Positions 1-9,648 of a stretch of DNA of 64,000 nt are shown here, one piece after another. The notes under the pieces are model-generated. The model made no database searches. It worked only from the letters and a program-made list of their open reading frames with translations, and had not been told where the DNA came from. Position 1 is the first letter of the stretch. The number at the start of each line of letters is the position of its first letter. The position numbers were made by a program, and so were the translations under genes. Location: NCBI RefSeq assembly GCF_000245735.1, contig NZ_AHTH01000010.1:1-64000 (forward strand), in the 5' to 3' direction. The stretch is from Alishewanella jeotgali KCTC 22429. GTDB taxonomy: Bacteria > Pseudomonadota > Gammaproteobacteria > Enterobacterales > Alteromonadaceae.

Positions 1-1
1 T

Positions 2-256
2 ATTGCTGCCTGGCAGCAACTGAACAGCCTGCAGAATCCGGCCAGCTTTTTGCCCTGGCTGCGCCAGATCACCCGTTATCGCGCCTATAGCTATCTGCGC
101 GAACAACGGGAGAAAGCCGCACAGAGTGCAGCAGCAAAACGGCAGTATCGCAATAACCTGCTCTGGTGTTGGTTTGGCATGCTCGGTGGCGCGACAGCCG
201 GTTTTGCCGGCTTGATAGCAGGGCTAGTTAAAAACGGCCGCTGGTTTTGGAGCTAA
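2..256 (+). CDS. 3' end of a sigma-70 region 2-like protein with a C-terminal membrane segment (partial)
   Basis: The frame is open from the left window edge and stops at TAA 254-256, so the N-terminus is outside the window. The visible part starts with a stretch like the end of ECF sigma region 2 (SFLPWLRQITRYRAYSYLRE), followed by a charged linker and one glycine/alanine-rich hydrophobic segment of about 20 residues. No region 4 helix-turn-helix follows, which is unusual for a sigma factor. It may be a sigma-like/anti-sigma hybrid or a decayed sigma gene. A strong bidirectional terminator follows directly. Confidence 0.45.
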   Translation: MAAWQQLNSLQNPASFLPWLRQITRYRAYSYLREQREKAAQSAAAKRQYRNNLLWCWFGMLGGATAGFAGLIAGLVKNGRWFWS

Positions 257-287
257 AAAAACGCCGGCATCAGCGCCGGCGTTTTTT
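256..287. terminator. Bidirectional intrinsic terminator between the sigma-like ORF and greA
   Basis: A 9-bp GC-rich stem (AACGCCGGC at 260-268, GCCGGCGTT at 275-283) with a 6-nt loop is flanked by A-run and T-run, so it has a U-tract in both directions. It lies between the convergent ends of the partial plus-strand ORF and greA. Confidence 0.9.
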
Positions 288-304
288 AATTAACCAAGCT
301 TAAC

Positions 305-781
305 TTACAAATACTGCACTGCAGTGATTTCATATTCAACCACGCCTTTAGGCGTCGTAATATTAACCACTTCATCTGCTGTTTTGCCAATCAGACCACG
401 GGCGATCGGTGAATTCACCGAAATCAGATTATTTTTAATATCCGCTTCGTCATCACCGACAATCCGGTAGGTCACTTCTTCATCCGTATCCAGATTCAGA
501 ATGGTGACGGTAGCGCCAAAGATCACCTTGCCGCTATTTGGCAGCTTGGTCACATCAATGATTTGCGCATTGGACAACTTGGCTTCAATATCCTGAATGC
601 GGCCTTCAATAAAACCCTGCTGTTCACGGGCGGCATGATACTCAGCGTTTTCTTTTAAATCGCCATGCGCACGCGCTTCGGCAATCGCCAGGATCACCGC
701 CGGGCGCTTTACCGTTTTTAGCTCGTTCAGCTCAGCGCGCAATGCCTCTGCGCCCTGAACTGTCATCGGGATCAAACTCAT
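305..781 (-). CDS. greA: Transcription elongation factor GreA
   Basis: A 158-residue protein, the usual GreA length. GreA enters the secondary channel of RNA polymerase and stimulates cleavage of backtracked transcripts. The N-terminal half is the coiled-coil finger carrying the acidic tip in GDLKENAEY; the C-terminal half is the FKBP-like domain. The ATG at 781-779 overlaps the carB stop by four bases (ATGA), so translation is probably coupled to carB. It is the last gene of the carA-carB-greA run and ends at the terminator 256-287. Confidence 0.97.
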   Translation of the reverse strand: MSLIPMTVQGAEALRAELNELKTVKRPAVILAIAEARAHGDLKENAEYHAAREQQGFIEGRIQDIEAKLSNAQIIDVTKLPNSGKVIFGATVTILNLDTDEEVTYRIVGDDEADIKNNLISVNSPIARGLIGKTADEVVNITTPKGVVEYEITAVQYL

Positions 782-3700
782 CCAATCACTCTCTTATGCA
801 ATTCCTGTACAGATACGACATTAGCAAAAGCACTGGCAGCATTGGCTTTTACCGTAGCAAAAGCGGCATTCAGCGTTGTCGTGTAGTTTACCTTATGCTG
901 TAAGGCGCCACGACGCAGCATTTTGGAGTCTTCTATGGCCTGGCGCCCTTCGGTGGTATTTACCACATAGCTGTATTCACCGTTTTTAATCCGGTCCAGC
1001 ATATTCGGACGACCTTCGAACACTTTATTGACTACACGGCACTCAATACCGGCTGCTTTTAAGGCTGCTGCCGTACCGCCACTGGCATCCAGTTCAAAAC
1101 CAGATTCCACCATACGTTTAGCTAACTCAACCACGCGCACTTTATCGCTGTCGCGTACAGAAAGCAAGGCACGGCCACCGGTCGGGATCATAATGCCACA
1201 GCCCAGTTCCGCTTTGGCAAAGGCCTCTTCGAAGGTATTACCTACCCCCATCACCTCACCGGTAGAACGCATTTCCGGGCCAAGGATCGGATCTACGCCC
1301 GGGAACTTGTTAAATGGAATCACCACTTCTTTTACCGAGAAGTACGGTGGGATAATCTCTTTGGTAATGCCCTGCTCTGCCAGCGAACGGCCTGCCATGC
1401 AGCGGGCGCCGACTTTGGCTACGGCGACACCGGTGGCTTTCGAGACGAACGGCACGGTACGGGCAGCACGCGGGTTAACTTCAATTAAGTACACTTCGCC
1501 ATCTTTGACTGCGAACTGGGTATTCATCAGGCCAACGACGCCCAGCTCCAGTGCCAGTTTACGCACCTGCTCACGCATCAGATCCTGAATTTGCTGCGAC
1601 AAGCTATGTGGTGGCAGCGTACAAGCCGAGTCACCTGAATGCACACCGGCTTGTTCGATATGTTCCATAATGCCGCCAATCACGACCTCTTTACCATCAC
1701 AGATGGCGTCGATATCAACTTCAATAGCATCATCCAGGAAGTTATCCAGCAATACCGGCGAGTCATTCGACACGCTTACTGCTTCGTTCATATAACGGCG
1801 CAGGTCTTGCTCGTCATAAACGATCTCCATTGCCCGGCCGCCCAGTACATAAGAGGGACGCACCACCATCGGGTAGCCGATTTCCGGCGCTTTAGCCAAG
1901 GCTTCATCAAAGCTGGTAACGGTGACGTTTTTCGGCTGCTTTAAGCCTAAACGATTCACCGCTTGCTGGAAGCGCTCGCGGTCTTCCGCGCGGTCAATCG
2001 CATCCGGCGATGTACCAATAATTGGCACGCCGTTCGCTTCTAAAGCACGAGCTAACTTCAGTGGCGTTTGGCCACCGTATTGCACTATGACACCCTTCGG
2101 CTGTTCTTTGCGCACAATTTCCAGCACATCTTCCAGCGTAATCGGCTCGAAATACAGACGGTCTGAGGTGTCGTAATCGGTAGAAACGGTTTCCGGGTTA
2201 CAGTTCACCATAATGGTTTCATAACCGTCTTCGCGCAGCGCTAACGCCGCGTGCACACAGCAGTAATCAAACTCGATACCCTGGCCGATACGGTTCGGAC
2301 CACCACCGATAATCATAATCTTATCGCGGTTGCTCGGTGCCGCTTCACACTCTTCATCATAAGTGCTGTACATATAAGCGGTGTTAGAGGCAAATTCAGC
2401 AGCACAGGTATCAACCCGCTTATAAACCGGGTGAATATTGTAGCTATAGCGCTTTTTGCGCACTTCAGTTTCACTGACGCCAAGCACCTCAGCAATGCGC
2501 TTGTCGGCAAAGCCTTTGCGTTTTAAGCGGGCAATCCGGGTTTCGTCCAGCGCGGCAAAGCCGTCGACACTCAGCGCCTGCTCTTCTTTGACCAGATCTT
2601 CAATTTGCACCAGGAACCAGGGGTCGATTTTGGTCAGGTTAAAGATCTCGTCCATACTCATGCCAAAACGGAAGGCATCGGCGATATACCAAATACGGTG
2701 CGCGCCCGGCTCACGCAGTTCACGGATAATCTTTTCTTTGGCTTCCGAGGCATTGATATCAATAATCGGATCTAAACCTGAGACACCAATCTCTAAACCA
2801 CGCAGCGCTTTTTGCAGCGATTCCTGCTGGTTACGGCCAATCGCCATCACCTCACCCACTGATTTCATCTGGGTAGTTAAGCGATCGTTGGCGCCGGCAA
2901 ATTTTTCAAAGTTAAAGCGCGGCACTTTGGTAACTACGTAATCGATACTTGGCTCGAATGACGCAGGGGTAACACCACCGGTAATATCGTTGGCCAGTTC
3001 ATCCAGGGTATAACCTACCGCCAGCTTGGCGGCTACTTTGGCGATTGGGAAGCCAGTGGCTTTTGAGGCCAGTGCAGATGAGCGCGATACCCGCGGGTTC
3101 ATTTCGATAATGACCATCCGGCCATCAACCGGGTTAATACCAAACTGTACGTTTGAGCCACCGGTTTCTACGCCGATTTCACGCAATACCGCCAACGAGG
3201 CGTTACGCATAATCTGGTATTCTTTGTCAGTCAGGGTTTGCGCCGGCGCTACGGTGATCGAGTCACCGGTGTGAACGCCCATCGGATCGAAGTTTTCAAT
3301 CGAACAGACGATAATGCAGTTATCGTTCTTGTCGCGCACCACTTCCATCTCGTACTCTTTCCAACCGATTAACGATTCGTCAATCAGCAGCTCTTTGGTC
3401 GGCGACAGATCCAGACCACGGGTACAGATTTCTTCAAATTCTTCGCGGTTATAGGCAATACCACCGCCTGACCCACCCATGGTGAATGACGGGCGGATAA
3501 TACAAGGGAAACCGATGGTTTCCAGTACCTGATAGGCTTCTTCCATCGAGTGGGCTAAACCGGCACGTGGACAGGCTAAACCGATAGAGCGCATCGCTTT
3601 ATCGAAGCGGCTGCGATCTTCAGCTTTATCAATGGCATCAGCCGTGGCGCCGATCATTTCAACATTGTATTTCGCCAGTACACCGTGACGCTCTAAATCC

Positions 3701-3999
3701 AGCGCACAGTTCAGTGCTGTCTGGCCACCCATGGTCGGCAACACAGCGCACGGACGCTCTTTTTCAATAATTTTTTCTACTACCTGCCAGTGAATTGGCT
3801 CGATATAGGTGGCGTCGGCCATTTCCGGATCGGTCATAATGGTGGCCGGGTTAGAGTTCACCAGAATAACGCGGTAGCCTTCTTCTTTTAAGGCTTTACA
3901 GGCTTGAGCGCCTGAATAGTCGAACTCACAAGCCTGGCCGATCACGATAGGGCCAGCGCCTAAGATCAGAATACTTTTTAGGTCGGTACGTTTTGGCAT
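778..3999 (-). CDS. carB: Carbamoyl-phosphate synthase large subunit
   Basis: 1073 residues, full length. It makes carbamoyl phosphate from ammonia (delivered by CarA), bicarbonate and two ATP, for pyrimidine and arginine synthesis. Two homologous ATP-grasp halves are visible, each opening with a Rossmann-like PIVIGQ / PNRIGQ nucleotide-binding segment, with an oligomerisation domain between them and a C-terminal MGS-like allosteric domain ([12 protein letters not shown]). The start ATG is preceded by GGAG. It lies 28 bp after carA and overlaps greA by 4 bp. Confidence 0.98.
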   Translation of the reverse strand: MPKRTDLKSILILGAGPIVIGQACEFDYSGAQACKALKEEGYRVILVNSNPATIMTDPEMADATYIEPIHWQVVEKIIEKERPCAVLPTMGGQTALNCALDLERHGVLAKYNVEMIGATADAIDKAEDRSRFDKAMRSIGLACPRAGLAHSMEEAYQVLETIGFPCIIRPSFTMGGSGGGIAYNREEFEEICTRGLDLSPTKELLIDESLIGWKEYEMEVVRDKNDNCIIVCSIENFDPMGVHTGDSITVAPAQTLTDKEYQIMRNASLAVLREIGVETGGSNVQFGINPVDGRMVIIEMNPRVSRSSALASKATGFPIAKVAAKLAVGYTLDELANDITGGVTPASFEPSIDYVVTKVPRFNFEKFAGANDRLTTQMKSVGEVMAIGRNQQESLQKALRGLEIGVSGLDPIIDINASEAKEKIIRELREPGAHRIWYIADAFRFGMSMDEIFNLTKIDPWFLVQIEDLVKEEQALSVDGFAALDETRIARLKRKGFADKRIAEVLGVSETEVRKKRYSYNIHPVYKRVDTCAAEFASNTAYMYSTYDEECEAAPSNRDKIMIIGGGPNRIGQGIEFDYCCVHAALALREDGYETIMVNCNPETVSTDYDTSDRLYFEPITLEDVLEIVRKEQPKGVIVQYGGQTPLKLARALEANGVPIIGTSPDAIDRAEDRERFQQAVNRLGLKQPKNVTVTSFDEALAKAPEIGYPMVVRPSYVLGGRAMEIVYDEQDLRRYMNEAVSVSNDSPVLLDNFLDDAIEVDIDAICDGKEVVIGGIMEHIEQAGVHSGDSACTLPPHSLSQQIQDLMREQVRKLALELGVVGLMNTQFAVKDGEVYLIEVNPRAARTVPFVSKATGVAVAKVGARCMAGRSLAEQGITKEIIPPYFSVKEVVIPFNKFPGVDPILGPEMRSTGEVMGVGNTFEEAFAKAELGCGIMIPTGGRALLSVRDSDKVRVVELAKRMVESGFELDASGGTAAALKAAGIECRVVNKVFEGRPNMLDRIKNGEYSYVVNTTEGRQAIEDSKMLRRGALQHKVNYTTTLNAAFATVKANAASAFANVVSVQELHKRVIG

Positions 4000-4027
4000 T
4001 GCAGTAAATCTCCGTAATTCTCTTTGC

Positions 4028-5152
4028 TTAGGCTTTTTGCATCAGCGCGATAAAGTGGTCGAACAGCTCTGAGGCTTCGTGCGGGCCGGGGCTCGCTTCC
4101 GGGTGGCCTTGAAAACTGAATGCCGGTTTATCAGTACGGTGGATCCCTTGCAGGGTGCCGTCGAATAATGATTTATGGGTAGCGCGTAAATTGGCCGGTA
4201 AACTGGCTTCTTCTACCGCAAAACCATGGTTTTGCGCAGTAATCAGTACCCGCTTGCTATCAAGGTTTTGTACCGGGTGGTTACCACCGTGATGGCCTAA
4301 CGCCATTTTTACCGTTTTGGCGCCGCTGGCCAGTGCCAGTAACTGGTGACCTAAGCAGATACCAAAGATCGGAATATCGGTCTCTAAAAAGGCTTTAATC
4401 GCTTCGATGGCATAGGTGCAAGGTGCTGGGTCACCCGGGCCATTAGATAAGAAAATACCATCCGGGTTTAAGGCCAGTACGTCAGCGGCAGGGGTTTGCG
4501 CCGGTACTACGGTCAGTTTACAGCCGCGGTCCGCTAACATACGCAGGATATTGCGTTTCACACCAAAGTCATACGCTACGACATGGAAGCGCTCGGCGGC
4601 AGCGGCCTGATGGCCCACGCCCAGCTGCCAGCTACCTTCGGTCCACTGATAAGGTGCGCTGACGGTGACTTCTTTTGCCAAATCCATCCCCGATAAACCC
4701 GGAAAGCCTTTGGCTAGTTGCAGTGCTTTAGCTTCATCCAGGTTATCACCGGCCATAATACAGCCGTTCTGGGCGCCTTTTTCACGCAGGATCCGGGTTA
4801 ATTTGCGGGTATCGATATCGGCGATGCCGAGAATATTGTTGTTTTGTAAATATTGACTAAGAGAGAGTTGGTTGCGGAAATTGCTGGCTAACAGCGGGAG
4901 GTCACGGATGATTAGGCCTTTCGCCCAAATCTTGCCGGATTCCTCATCTTCCTCATTGGTTCCGGTATTGCCGATATGAGGATAGGTAAGAGTCACAATT
5001 TGTTCTGCGTATGAGGGGTCAGTTAAAATTTCCTGATACCCGGTCATCGAGGTGTTAAATACTACCTCACCAACAGAAACTCCTTCGGCGCCAATGGCTG
5101 TACCGCGAAATACGGTGCCGTCTTCCAGTACGAGCAGGGCGGACTTAGTCAA
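4028..5152 (-). CDS. carA: Carbamoyl-phosphate synthase small (glutaminase) subunit
   Basis: 374 residues from a TTG start at 5152, preceded by a strong GGAGGT at proper distance; this matches the family N-terminus ([16 protein letters not shown]). The reading frame stays open upstream to 5299 without a stop, but that part is not CarA-like. The C-terminal class I glutamine amidotransferase domain has the nucleophile Cys in GICLGHQ and the His/Glu pair in [10 protein letters not shown]. It hydrolyses glutamine and passes ammonia to CarB. The leader contains an attenuator-like hairpin. Confidence 0.95.
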   Translation of the reverse strand: MTKSALLVLEDGTVFRGTAIGAEGVSVGEVVFNTSMTGYQEILTDPSYAEQIVTLTYPHIGNTGTNEEDEESGKIWAKGLIIRDLPLLASNFRNQLSLSQYLQNNNILGIADIDTRKLTRILREKGAQNGCIMAGDNLDEAKALQLAKGFPGLSGMDLAKEVTVSAPYQWTEGSWQLGVGHQAAAAERFHVVAYDFGVKRNILRMLADRGCKLTVVPAQTPAADVLALNPDGIFLSNGPGDPAPCTYAIEAIKAFLETDIPIFGICLGHQLLALASGAKTVKMALGHHGGNHPVQNLDSKRVLITAQNHGFAVEEASLPANLRATHKSLFDGTLQGIHRTDKPAFSFQGHPEASPGPHEASELFDHFIALMQKA

Positions 5153-5170
5153 AATAACCTCCAAACAGCA

Positions 5171-5212
5171 AAAAACGGGCGAAAACCAGTGGCGTTTTAC
5201 AACCCGTTTTGA
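5171..5212 (-). promoter_or_regulatory. Attenuator-like hairpin in the carA leader
   Basis: On the minus strand, AAAACGGG pairs with CCCGTTTT, with an inner AAAAC/GTTTT stem, and is followed directly by a run of six Ts and then the carA Shine-Dalgarno. It has the form of an intrinsic terminator placed just before the ribosome-binding site, which suggests transcription attenuation. The controlling signal is not visible. Confidence 0.5.
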
Positions 5213-5355
5213 CCTAAAATTCTGATACCCGTATTTACCGTGCGCTAACAGTTCCCGGTAATGATAACAAAACCAGGACATCTTCCAGCGTACGGGCAAA
5301 CCTGCTTATTTTAGGTGATAAGCGCTAATTTGGCTATGACTATTTTTTGTTTTTA

Positions 5356-5400
5356 CAAAAATAGCGGCTTTAACACGTTTTTTTGTTAAATGCCGCAAAA
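5356..5400 (-). terminator. Intrinsic terminator of dapB
   Basis: Immediately after the dapB stop, GCGGC-TTTAAC (minus strand) pairs with GTTAAA-GCCGC with one bulged base, followed by TATTTTTG. It separates dapB from the carAB transcript. Confidence 0.75.
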
Positions 5401-5402
5401 GT

Positions 5403-6212
5403 TTAATCTAACTTTGGCAAACCCAGCACTTGTTGCATGGTATAAAGTCCTGGCTGCTTATTTTGCAACCATAAAGCAGCGCGCAGTGCGCCTTGCGCAA
5501 AGGTGTTACGGCTTGATGCTTTGTGGGTAATTTCCAGCCTTTCGCCAAGATCTGCAAACAGCGCGGTATGATCGCCAATAATGTCGCCGCCCCTTACTGT
5601 GGCAAAGCCGATAGTTTGTTGCGGCCGCTCACCAATCATGCCTTCGCGACCATAGACGGCAACCTCGTTCAGGTTACGGCCAAGGCTACGGGCAATGCTG
5701 GCACCTATTGCCATTGCAGTACCCGACGGCGAGTCCTTTTTAAAACGGTGGTGCGCTTCGATAATCTCAATATCCGCCGTATTCCCCATCACTCTGGCGG
5801 CAGTTTGTGCCAGATGTAGCAGCAAATTCACGCCGACACTCATATTTGGCGCCCAGACAATCGGGATCTGCGTACTGGCTTGTTGAATCAGCTGATACTG
5901 GGCATCGGTTAAGCCGGTGACGCCAATCACCATGGCTTTACGCTCAGCCACGCAGAGTGCCAGCTGGGCTAACATCGGCTCGGGCATGGTAAAATCGACC
6001 CACACTTCAGCTTGCTGCACTGCCGCGGCGGCAGTAGCGCTCAGCGCCAGCCCGATTTTACCGCAGCCGGCCAGTTCGCCGGCATCAAGCCCCACTAACT
6101 CGGAACCGGATCTCACCGTTGCTGCTGTGAGCTGTATTTGCTGTTCTTTTGCTACCGTCACCAAAGCCCGGCCCATACGGCCATTGGCACCAAAGATCCC
6201 AATTGAGGTCAT
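5403..6212 (-). CDS. dapB: 4-Hydroxy-tetrahydrodipicolinate reductase
   Basis: 269 residues from ATG 6212 (a TTG seven codons upstream is less likely). It reduces 4-hydroxy-tetrahydrodipicolinate with NAD(P)H in lysine and diaminopimelate synthesis. The N-terminal Rossmann motif is GIFGANGRMGRAL; the catalytic/substrate motif is EAHHRFKKDSPSGTA, matching the E-(A/L)-HHxxKxDAPSGTA signature. It has its own terminator and stands alone before carAB. Confidence 0.97.
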   Translation of the reverse strand: MTSIGIFGANGRMGRALVTVAKEQQIQLTAATVRSGSELVGLDAGELAGCGKIGLALSATAAAAVQQAEVWVDFTMPEPMLAQLALCVAERKAMVIGVTGLTDAQYQLIQQASTQIPIVWAPNMSVGVNLLLHLAQTAARVMGNTADIEIIEAHHRFKKDSPSGTAMAIGASIARSLGRNLNEVAVYGREGMIGERPQQTIGFATVRGGDIIGDHTALFADLGERLEITHKASSRNTFAQGALRAALWLQNKQPGLYTMQQVLGLPKLD

Positions 6213-6280
6213 ATTATGCTCTGCACTCTTCAATCACTGTTCTTAATGGCCGCTATTAGACCAAAAGCCGGCTGATTACA

Positions 6281-6319
6281 AAAGCAAAACAGCCGTCTTT
6301 AAGTAAAAACGGCTGTTTA
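6281..6319 (-). terminator. Intrinsic terminator of the YqhD-like gene
   Basis: AAACAGCCGT pairs with ACGGCTGTTT (6288-6319), followed on the minus strand by TTGCTTTT. It lies 8 bp beyond the stop of the aldehyde reductase gene. Confidence 0.8.
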
Positions 6320-6326
6320 TTCTAAG

Positions 6327-7481
6327 TTACAGCGCCCGTTGCAGGATACTGCGGCTCACTTCCGGCGTGATATCCCGGTGTTCACCGAGCTTAATCATCT
6401 TATGCTGCACCAGTTTGTCGACCAGCTTATCGACGGCATCGGCCTTGATACCATAGTCAGCCAGACGGGTAGGTACGCCCATCCGCTCAAAGAATTGCCG
6501 GGTGTGGCTGATGGCCTCGTCAATCAGCCGCTCTTGGTCCTGATGCTGTAGTTGCCAGACCCGCTGACCATATTGCAGTAACTTGGCGCCTTTAGTGGCG
6601 CGTTGTTGCTGCATCAGTGCCGGTAACACTATCGCCAGCGTTTGTGCATGATCCAAGCCATAGAGCGCAGTAATTTCATGGCCAATCATATGGGTGGCCC
6701 AATCCTGCGGCACGCCCTGACCAATCAGGCCATTCAGTGCCATGGTCGCGGCCCACATCACATTAGCGCGCACATCATAGTTTTCTGGTTCCGCCAATGC
6801 TTTCGGGCCCTCTTCGATCAGGGTTTGCAGTAAGCCTTCAGCAAAACGGTCCTGTACCGGTGCATTGACCGGATAGGTCAGATATTGTTCCATCACATGC
6901 ACAAAGGCGTCGACCACGCCATTGGCCACCTGCTTCGGTGGCAAGCTGTAAGTGACAGTCGGATCCAAAATAGCAAATTGCGGGAACACCAGCTCACTGC
7001 TAAAGGCCAGCTTTTGCTGGGTTTCATAGCGGGTAACGACTGAATTGCCGTTACTCTCCGAGCCGGTAGCGGGCAGTGTCAGTACACAACCCAGCGGCAC
7101 TGCCGTTGTGACCTTGGCACCTTTGGCCAGAATATCCCAGGGATCGCCGTTAAATACGGCGGCAGCGGCAACAAATTTGGCGCCATCAATTACGCTACCG
7201 CCGCCGACCGCCAGAATATAATCAATGCCCTGCTCTTTCACTAACGTCGTTGCCCGCATCAGCGTTTCAAAAGCGGGATTTGGCTCAACACCAGCAAACT
7301 CAACAAAACTGACACCTGCGAGTGCATTAACCACCTGTTGATAGACGCCATTGCGTTTAATCGAACCACCGCCGTAGATCAGTAGTACTTTTTTATCTTT
7401 GGGTACCAGATGCGCTAGTTCACTGATTTGGTCTTTACCAAACACAATACGAGTGGCGTTTTGATAGGAAAAGTTAAACAT
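6327..7481 (-). CDS. yqhD: YqhD-like iron-type (group III) alcohol dehydrogenase / aldehyde reductase
   Basis: 384 residues, close to E. coli YqhD (387). The family reduces short aldehydes, often toxic lipid-peroxidation products, with NADPH. The coenzyme-binding GGGSVIDGAK motif (near residue 93), the PATGSESNGNSV segment, and metal-ligand regions DAFVHVMEQ and GHEITALYGLDHAQ are intact. The ATG is preceded by GGAG 7 nt upstream. It is a single-gene unit with its own terminator. The natural substrate cannot be read from sequence. Confidence 0.85.
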   Translation of the reverse strand: MFNFSYQNATRIVFGKDQISELAHLVPKDKKVLLIYGGGSIKRNGVYQQVVNALAGVSFVEFAGVEPNPAFETLMRATTLVKEQGIDYILAVGGGSVIDGAKFVAAAAVFNGDPWDILAKGAKVTTAVPLGCVLTLPATGSESNGNSVVTRYETQQKLAFSSELVFPQFAILDPTVTYSLPPKQVANGVVDAFVHVMEQYLTYPVNAPVQDRFAEGLLQTLIEEGPKALAEPENYDVRANVMWAATMALNGLIGQGVPQDWATHMIGHEITALYGLDHAQTLAIVLPALMQQQRATKGAKLLQYGQRVWQLQHQDQERLIDEAISHTRQFFERMGVPTRLADYGIKADAVDKLVDKLVQHKMIKLGEHRDITPEVSRSILQRAL

Positions 7482-7587
7482 GCACAGGCTCCATAGCTGT
7501 CAGACGAAATGTCTTAATGCTATGGGGTTGCGGGCATCCCGGATCAAGTTAAATGGCCATTTAACTGTTGTTTGCTGCTTATTTCGA

Positions 7588-9459
7588 CTAGCGCTCAGCA
7601 CCTCTTAACGCTCTGACCTGCTGTTCCAGGTTCGCTGCGGTTACTGCAGAAGCTGCCACCGGCTCGCCAACTACCAACTTAATCTTCGACCAAAACCGCC
7701 CCTTAAACTTAAAAGCGCCGTCGCCATGATGACTAAAAAAAGAGCCCCACAGGCCTTGCAGCGCCATCGGGATCACCGGCACCGGGGTTTCGGCGACAAT
7801 CCGTTCAATGCCGGTGCGGAAGGCATCGATTTCACCATCCTGGGTTAAGCGCCCTTCCGGGAAGATACAGATCAGATTGCCTTCTGAAAGCTCACGCCGA
7901 ATAGCCGCAAAGGCTGCTTCATACATTTGTTCGTCTTGTTGCTTGCCGCAAATCGGAATGGTTTTAGCGGCTTTAAACAGCCAGTTCGCCAACGGGATCT
8001 GGTAAATCCCTTTATACATCACAAAGCGCACCGGCCGGCGCACTGCCCCGCCAATCAGTAGCGCATCAACATAGCTAACATGATTAGCAACCAGTACCGC
8101 CGGCCCCTCCTCTGGAATATGCTCTAAACCCTGTGCTTTCACCCGGTACATGGTATGGCTAAGCAGATAAATCACAAAACGCAGCACAAACTCCGGCACT
8201 GTGCTGTAAACATAGATCGCGACCACCGCATTCATAATCGCCAGGATCAGAAAATACTCCGGGATATTCAAGCCAAGTCCGGCCAGAAACAGCATGCCGG
8301 CCAGCGCCGCAACCACCATAAAGAGCGCGTTAAAAATATTATTGGCCGCAATCATGCGCGCGCGCTGCGCTGGCTCCGCCCGCTGCTGCAGCATCGCATA
8401 CAGCGGCACAATAAAGAGCCCGCCAAAAACACCAATCAAGGTTAAATCTAAAAGTACCCACCAGCCAAAGGCAGTGGCCAAAAACTGACTCAGTGATAAC
8501 AACTCCGCTGGCATAACAGCCGGCGTACTAAAATACAGGCTGATACCAAACACCGTCAGGCCAATAGAGCCAATGGGCACCAGCCCCAGTTCAACTCTGT
8601 CGCCGGATAGACGCTCACAAAGCATCGAACCTATGCCTACCCCAACCGAAAAGGCGACCAGCAAGGCCGTCACCACAGTATTATCACCGGCTAAATGGCT
8701 TTTGGTAAAATTCGGAAACTGGGTCAGATAGCTGGCTCCTAAAAACCAGAACCAGCTAATTGCCATAATCGCCAGATACAGGGTACGGTTTTGATAGCTG
8801 ATGCGAACAGTTTCCAGACTTTGCCGCCAAGGCGCAAATTGAAAACGCGGACCGGCAGCGACAGCGCCTACTTCCGGGATCTGCAAGCTGGCCAGATAAC
8901 CCAACACCGCAAACAACACCACTAAACTGCCGATCCATAGCATCGCATTGGCTACGCCGACTAATAAGCCACCAACGATAGTGCCCAAAAGAATCGCGAT
9001 AAAGGTCCCCATTTCAACCCAGGCATTACCTGCCAATAGCTGTCGATCAGTTAACAACTGCGGCAAGATGGCATATTTTACCGGACCGAAAAAAGCGGAT
9101 TGCCCCCCCATTAAAAACAACAATCCGAGCAACCATAAATATTGTTCGAAGAAGAATGCAGCTGCTGCTAACAGCATCAGGCCTATTTCCAGTAATTTAA
9201 GCCAGCGGATCAGCCGGGTTTTACACACACTATCGGCAAGGGTGCCGGCGGTGGCTGAAAACAGTAAAAACGGCAGAATAAAAAGCCCGGCAGCCAGATT
9301 CATACTGACATCGACACTCCAGGGCATAGCACTGGCCGCACTAAAGGTCAGCAGCAACATCAGTGCATTTTTAAATACATTGTCGTTAAAGGCGCCCAGC
9401 GCCTGAGTCAAAAAGAACGGCAGAAACCGCTTGCTGCCAATGATCTGCTTTGCTGCCAT
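7588..9459 (-). CDS. LplT-like MFS transporter fused to a PlsC-type acyltransferase
   Basis: 623 residues from ATG 9459, which has GGAGG 7 nt upstream; the frame extends to a TTG at 9519 with no ribosome-binding site. Residues about 1-410 form a 12-helix MFS domain resembling the lysophospholipid transporter LplT (opens LPFFLTQALGAFNDNVFKN). Residues about 430-620 are an acyltransferase with the HX4D motif (NHVSYVD), FPEGRLTQ and VIPMAL. This arrangement suggests import or flipping of lysophospholipid coupled to re-acylation in the inner membrane, like LplT-Aas in Escherichia coli but without the acyl-ACP synthetase part. Substrate is inferred. Confidence 0.85.
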   Translation of the reverse strand: MAAKQIIGSKRFLPFFLTQALGAFNDNVFKNALMLLLTFSAASAMPWSVDVSMNLAAGLFILPFLLFSATAGTLADSVCKTRLIRWLKLLEIGLMLLAAAAFFFEQYLWLLGLLFLMGGQSAFFGPVKYAILPQLLTDRQLLAGNAWVEMGTFIAILLGTIVGGLLVGVANAMLWIGSLVVLFAVLGYLASLQIPEVGAVAAGPRFQFAPWRQSLETVRISYQNRTLYLAIMAISWFWFLGASYLTQFPNFTKSHLAGDNTVVTALLVAFSVGVGIGSMLCERLSGDRVELGLVPIGSIGLTVFGISLYFSTPAVMPAELLSLSQFLATAFGWWVLLDLTLIGVFGGLFIVPLYAMLQQRAEPAQRARMIAANNIFNALFMVVAALAGMLFLAGLGLNIPEYFLILAIMNAVVAIYVYSTVPEFVLRFVIYLLSHTMYRVKAQGLEHIPEEGPAVLVANHVSYVDALLIGGAVRRPVRFVMYKGIYQIPLANWLFKAAKTIPICGKQQDEQMYEAAFAAIRRELSEGNLICIFPEGRLTQDGEIDAFRTGIERIVAETPVPVIPMALQGLWGSFFSHHGDGAFKFKGRFWSKIKLVVGEPVAASAVTAANLEQQVRALRGAER

Positions 9460-9591
9460 CCGTGCCTCCGCACTAGCTAATAATGATTCTTGCGCTCTAA
9501 CGGTATGTTTTTTATTCAAAATACCCTATGTTATTCCGCATAGGGGCAAATGAATAACGCCGTAACACAACATGCCTCAACTGCCGCCAGA

Positions 9592-9620
9592 TTGACAAGA
9601 CGTCTGGACATCTATATAGT
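9592..9620 (+). promoter_or_regulatory. Sigma-70 promoter of the NhaC-family gene
   Basis: TTGACA (9592-9597) and TATAGT (9615-9620) are separated by exactly 17 bp, one mismatch from consensus overall. It sets the transcript start at about 9627 and excludes the upstream start codon at 9550. Confidence 0.85.
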
Positions 9621-9648
9621 GCGCTGCCATTTTGCTGAGGTTGCTCTA

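Noticed and set aside
1028-1588. 186-codon plus-strand ORF opposite carB
   Set aside because: Antisense shadow of a highly conserved enzyme gene; serine/threonine-rich translation without domain features.
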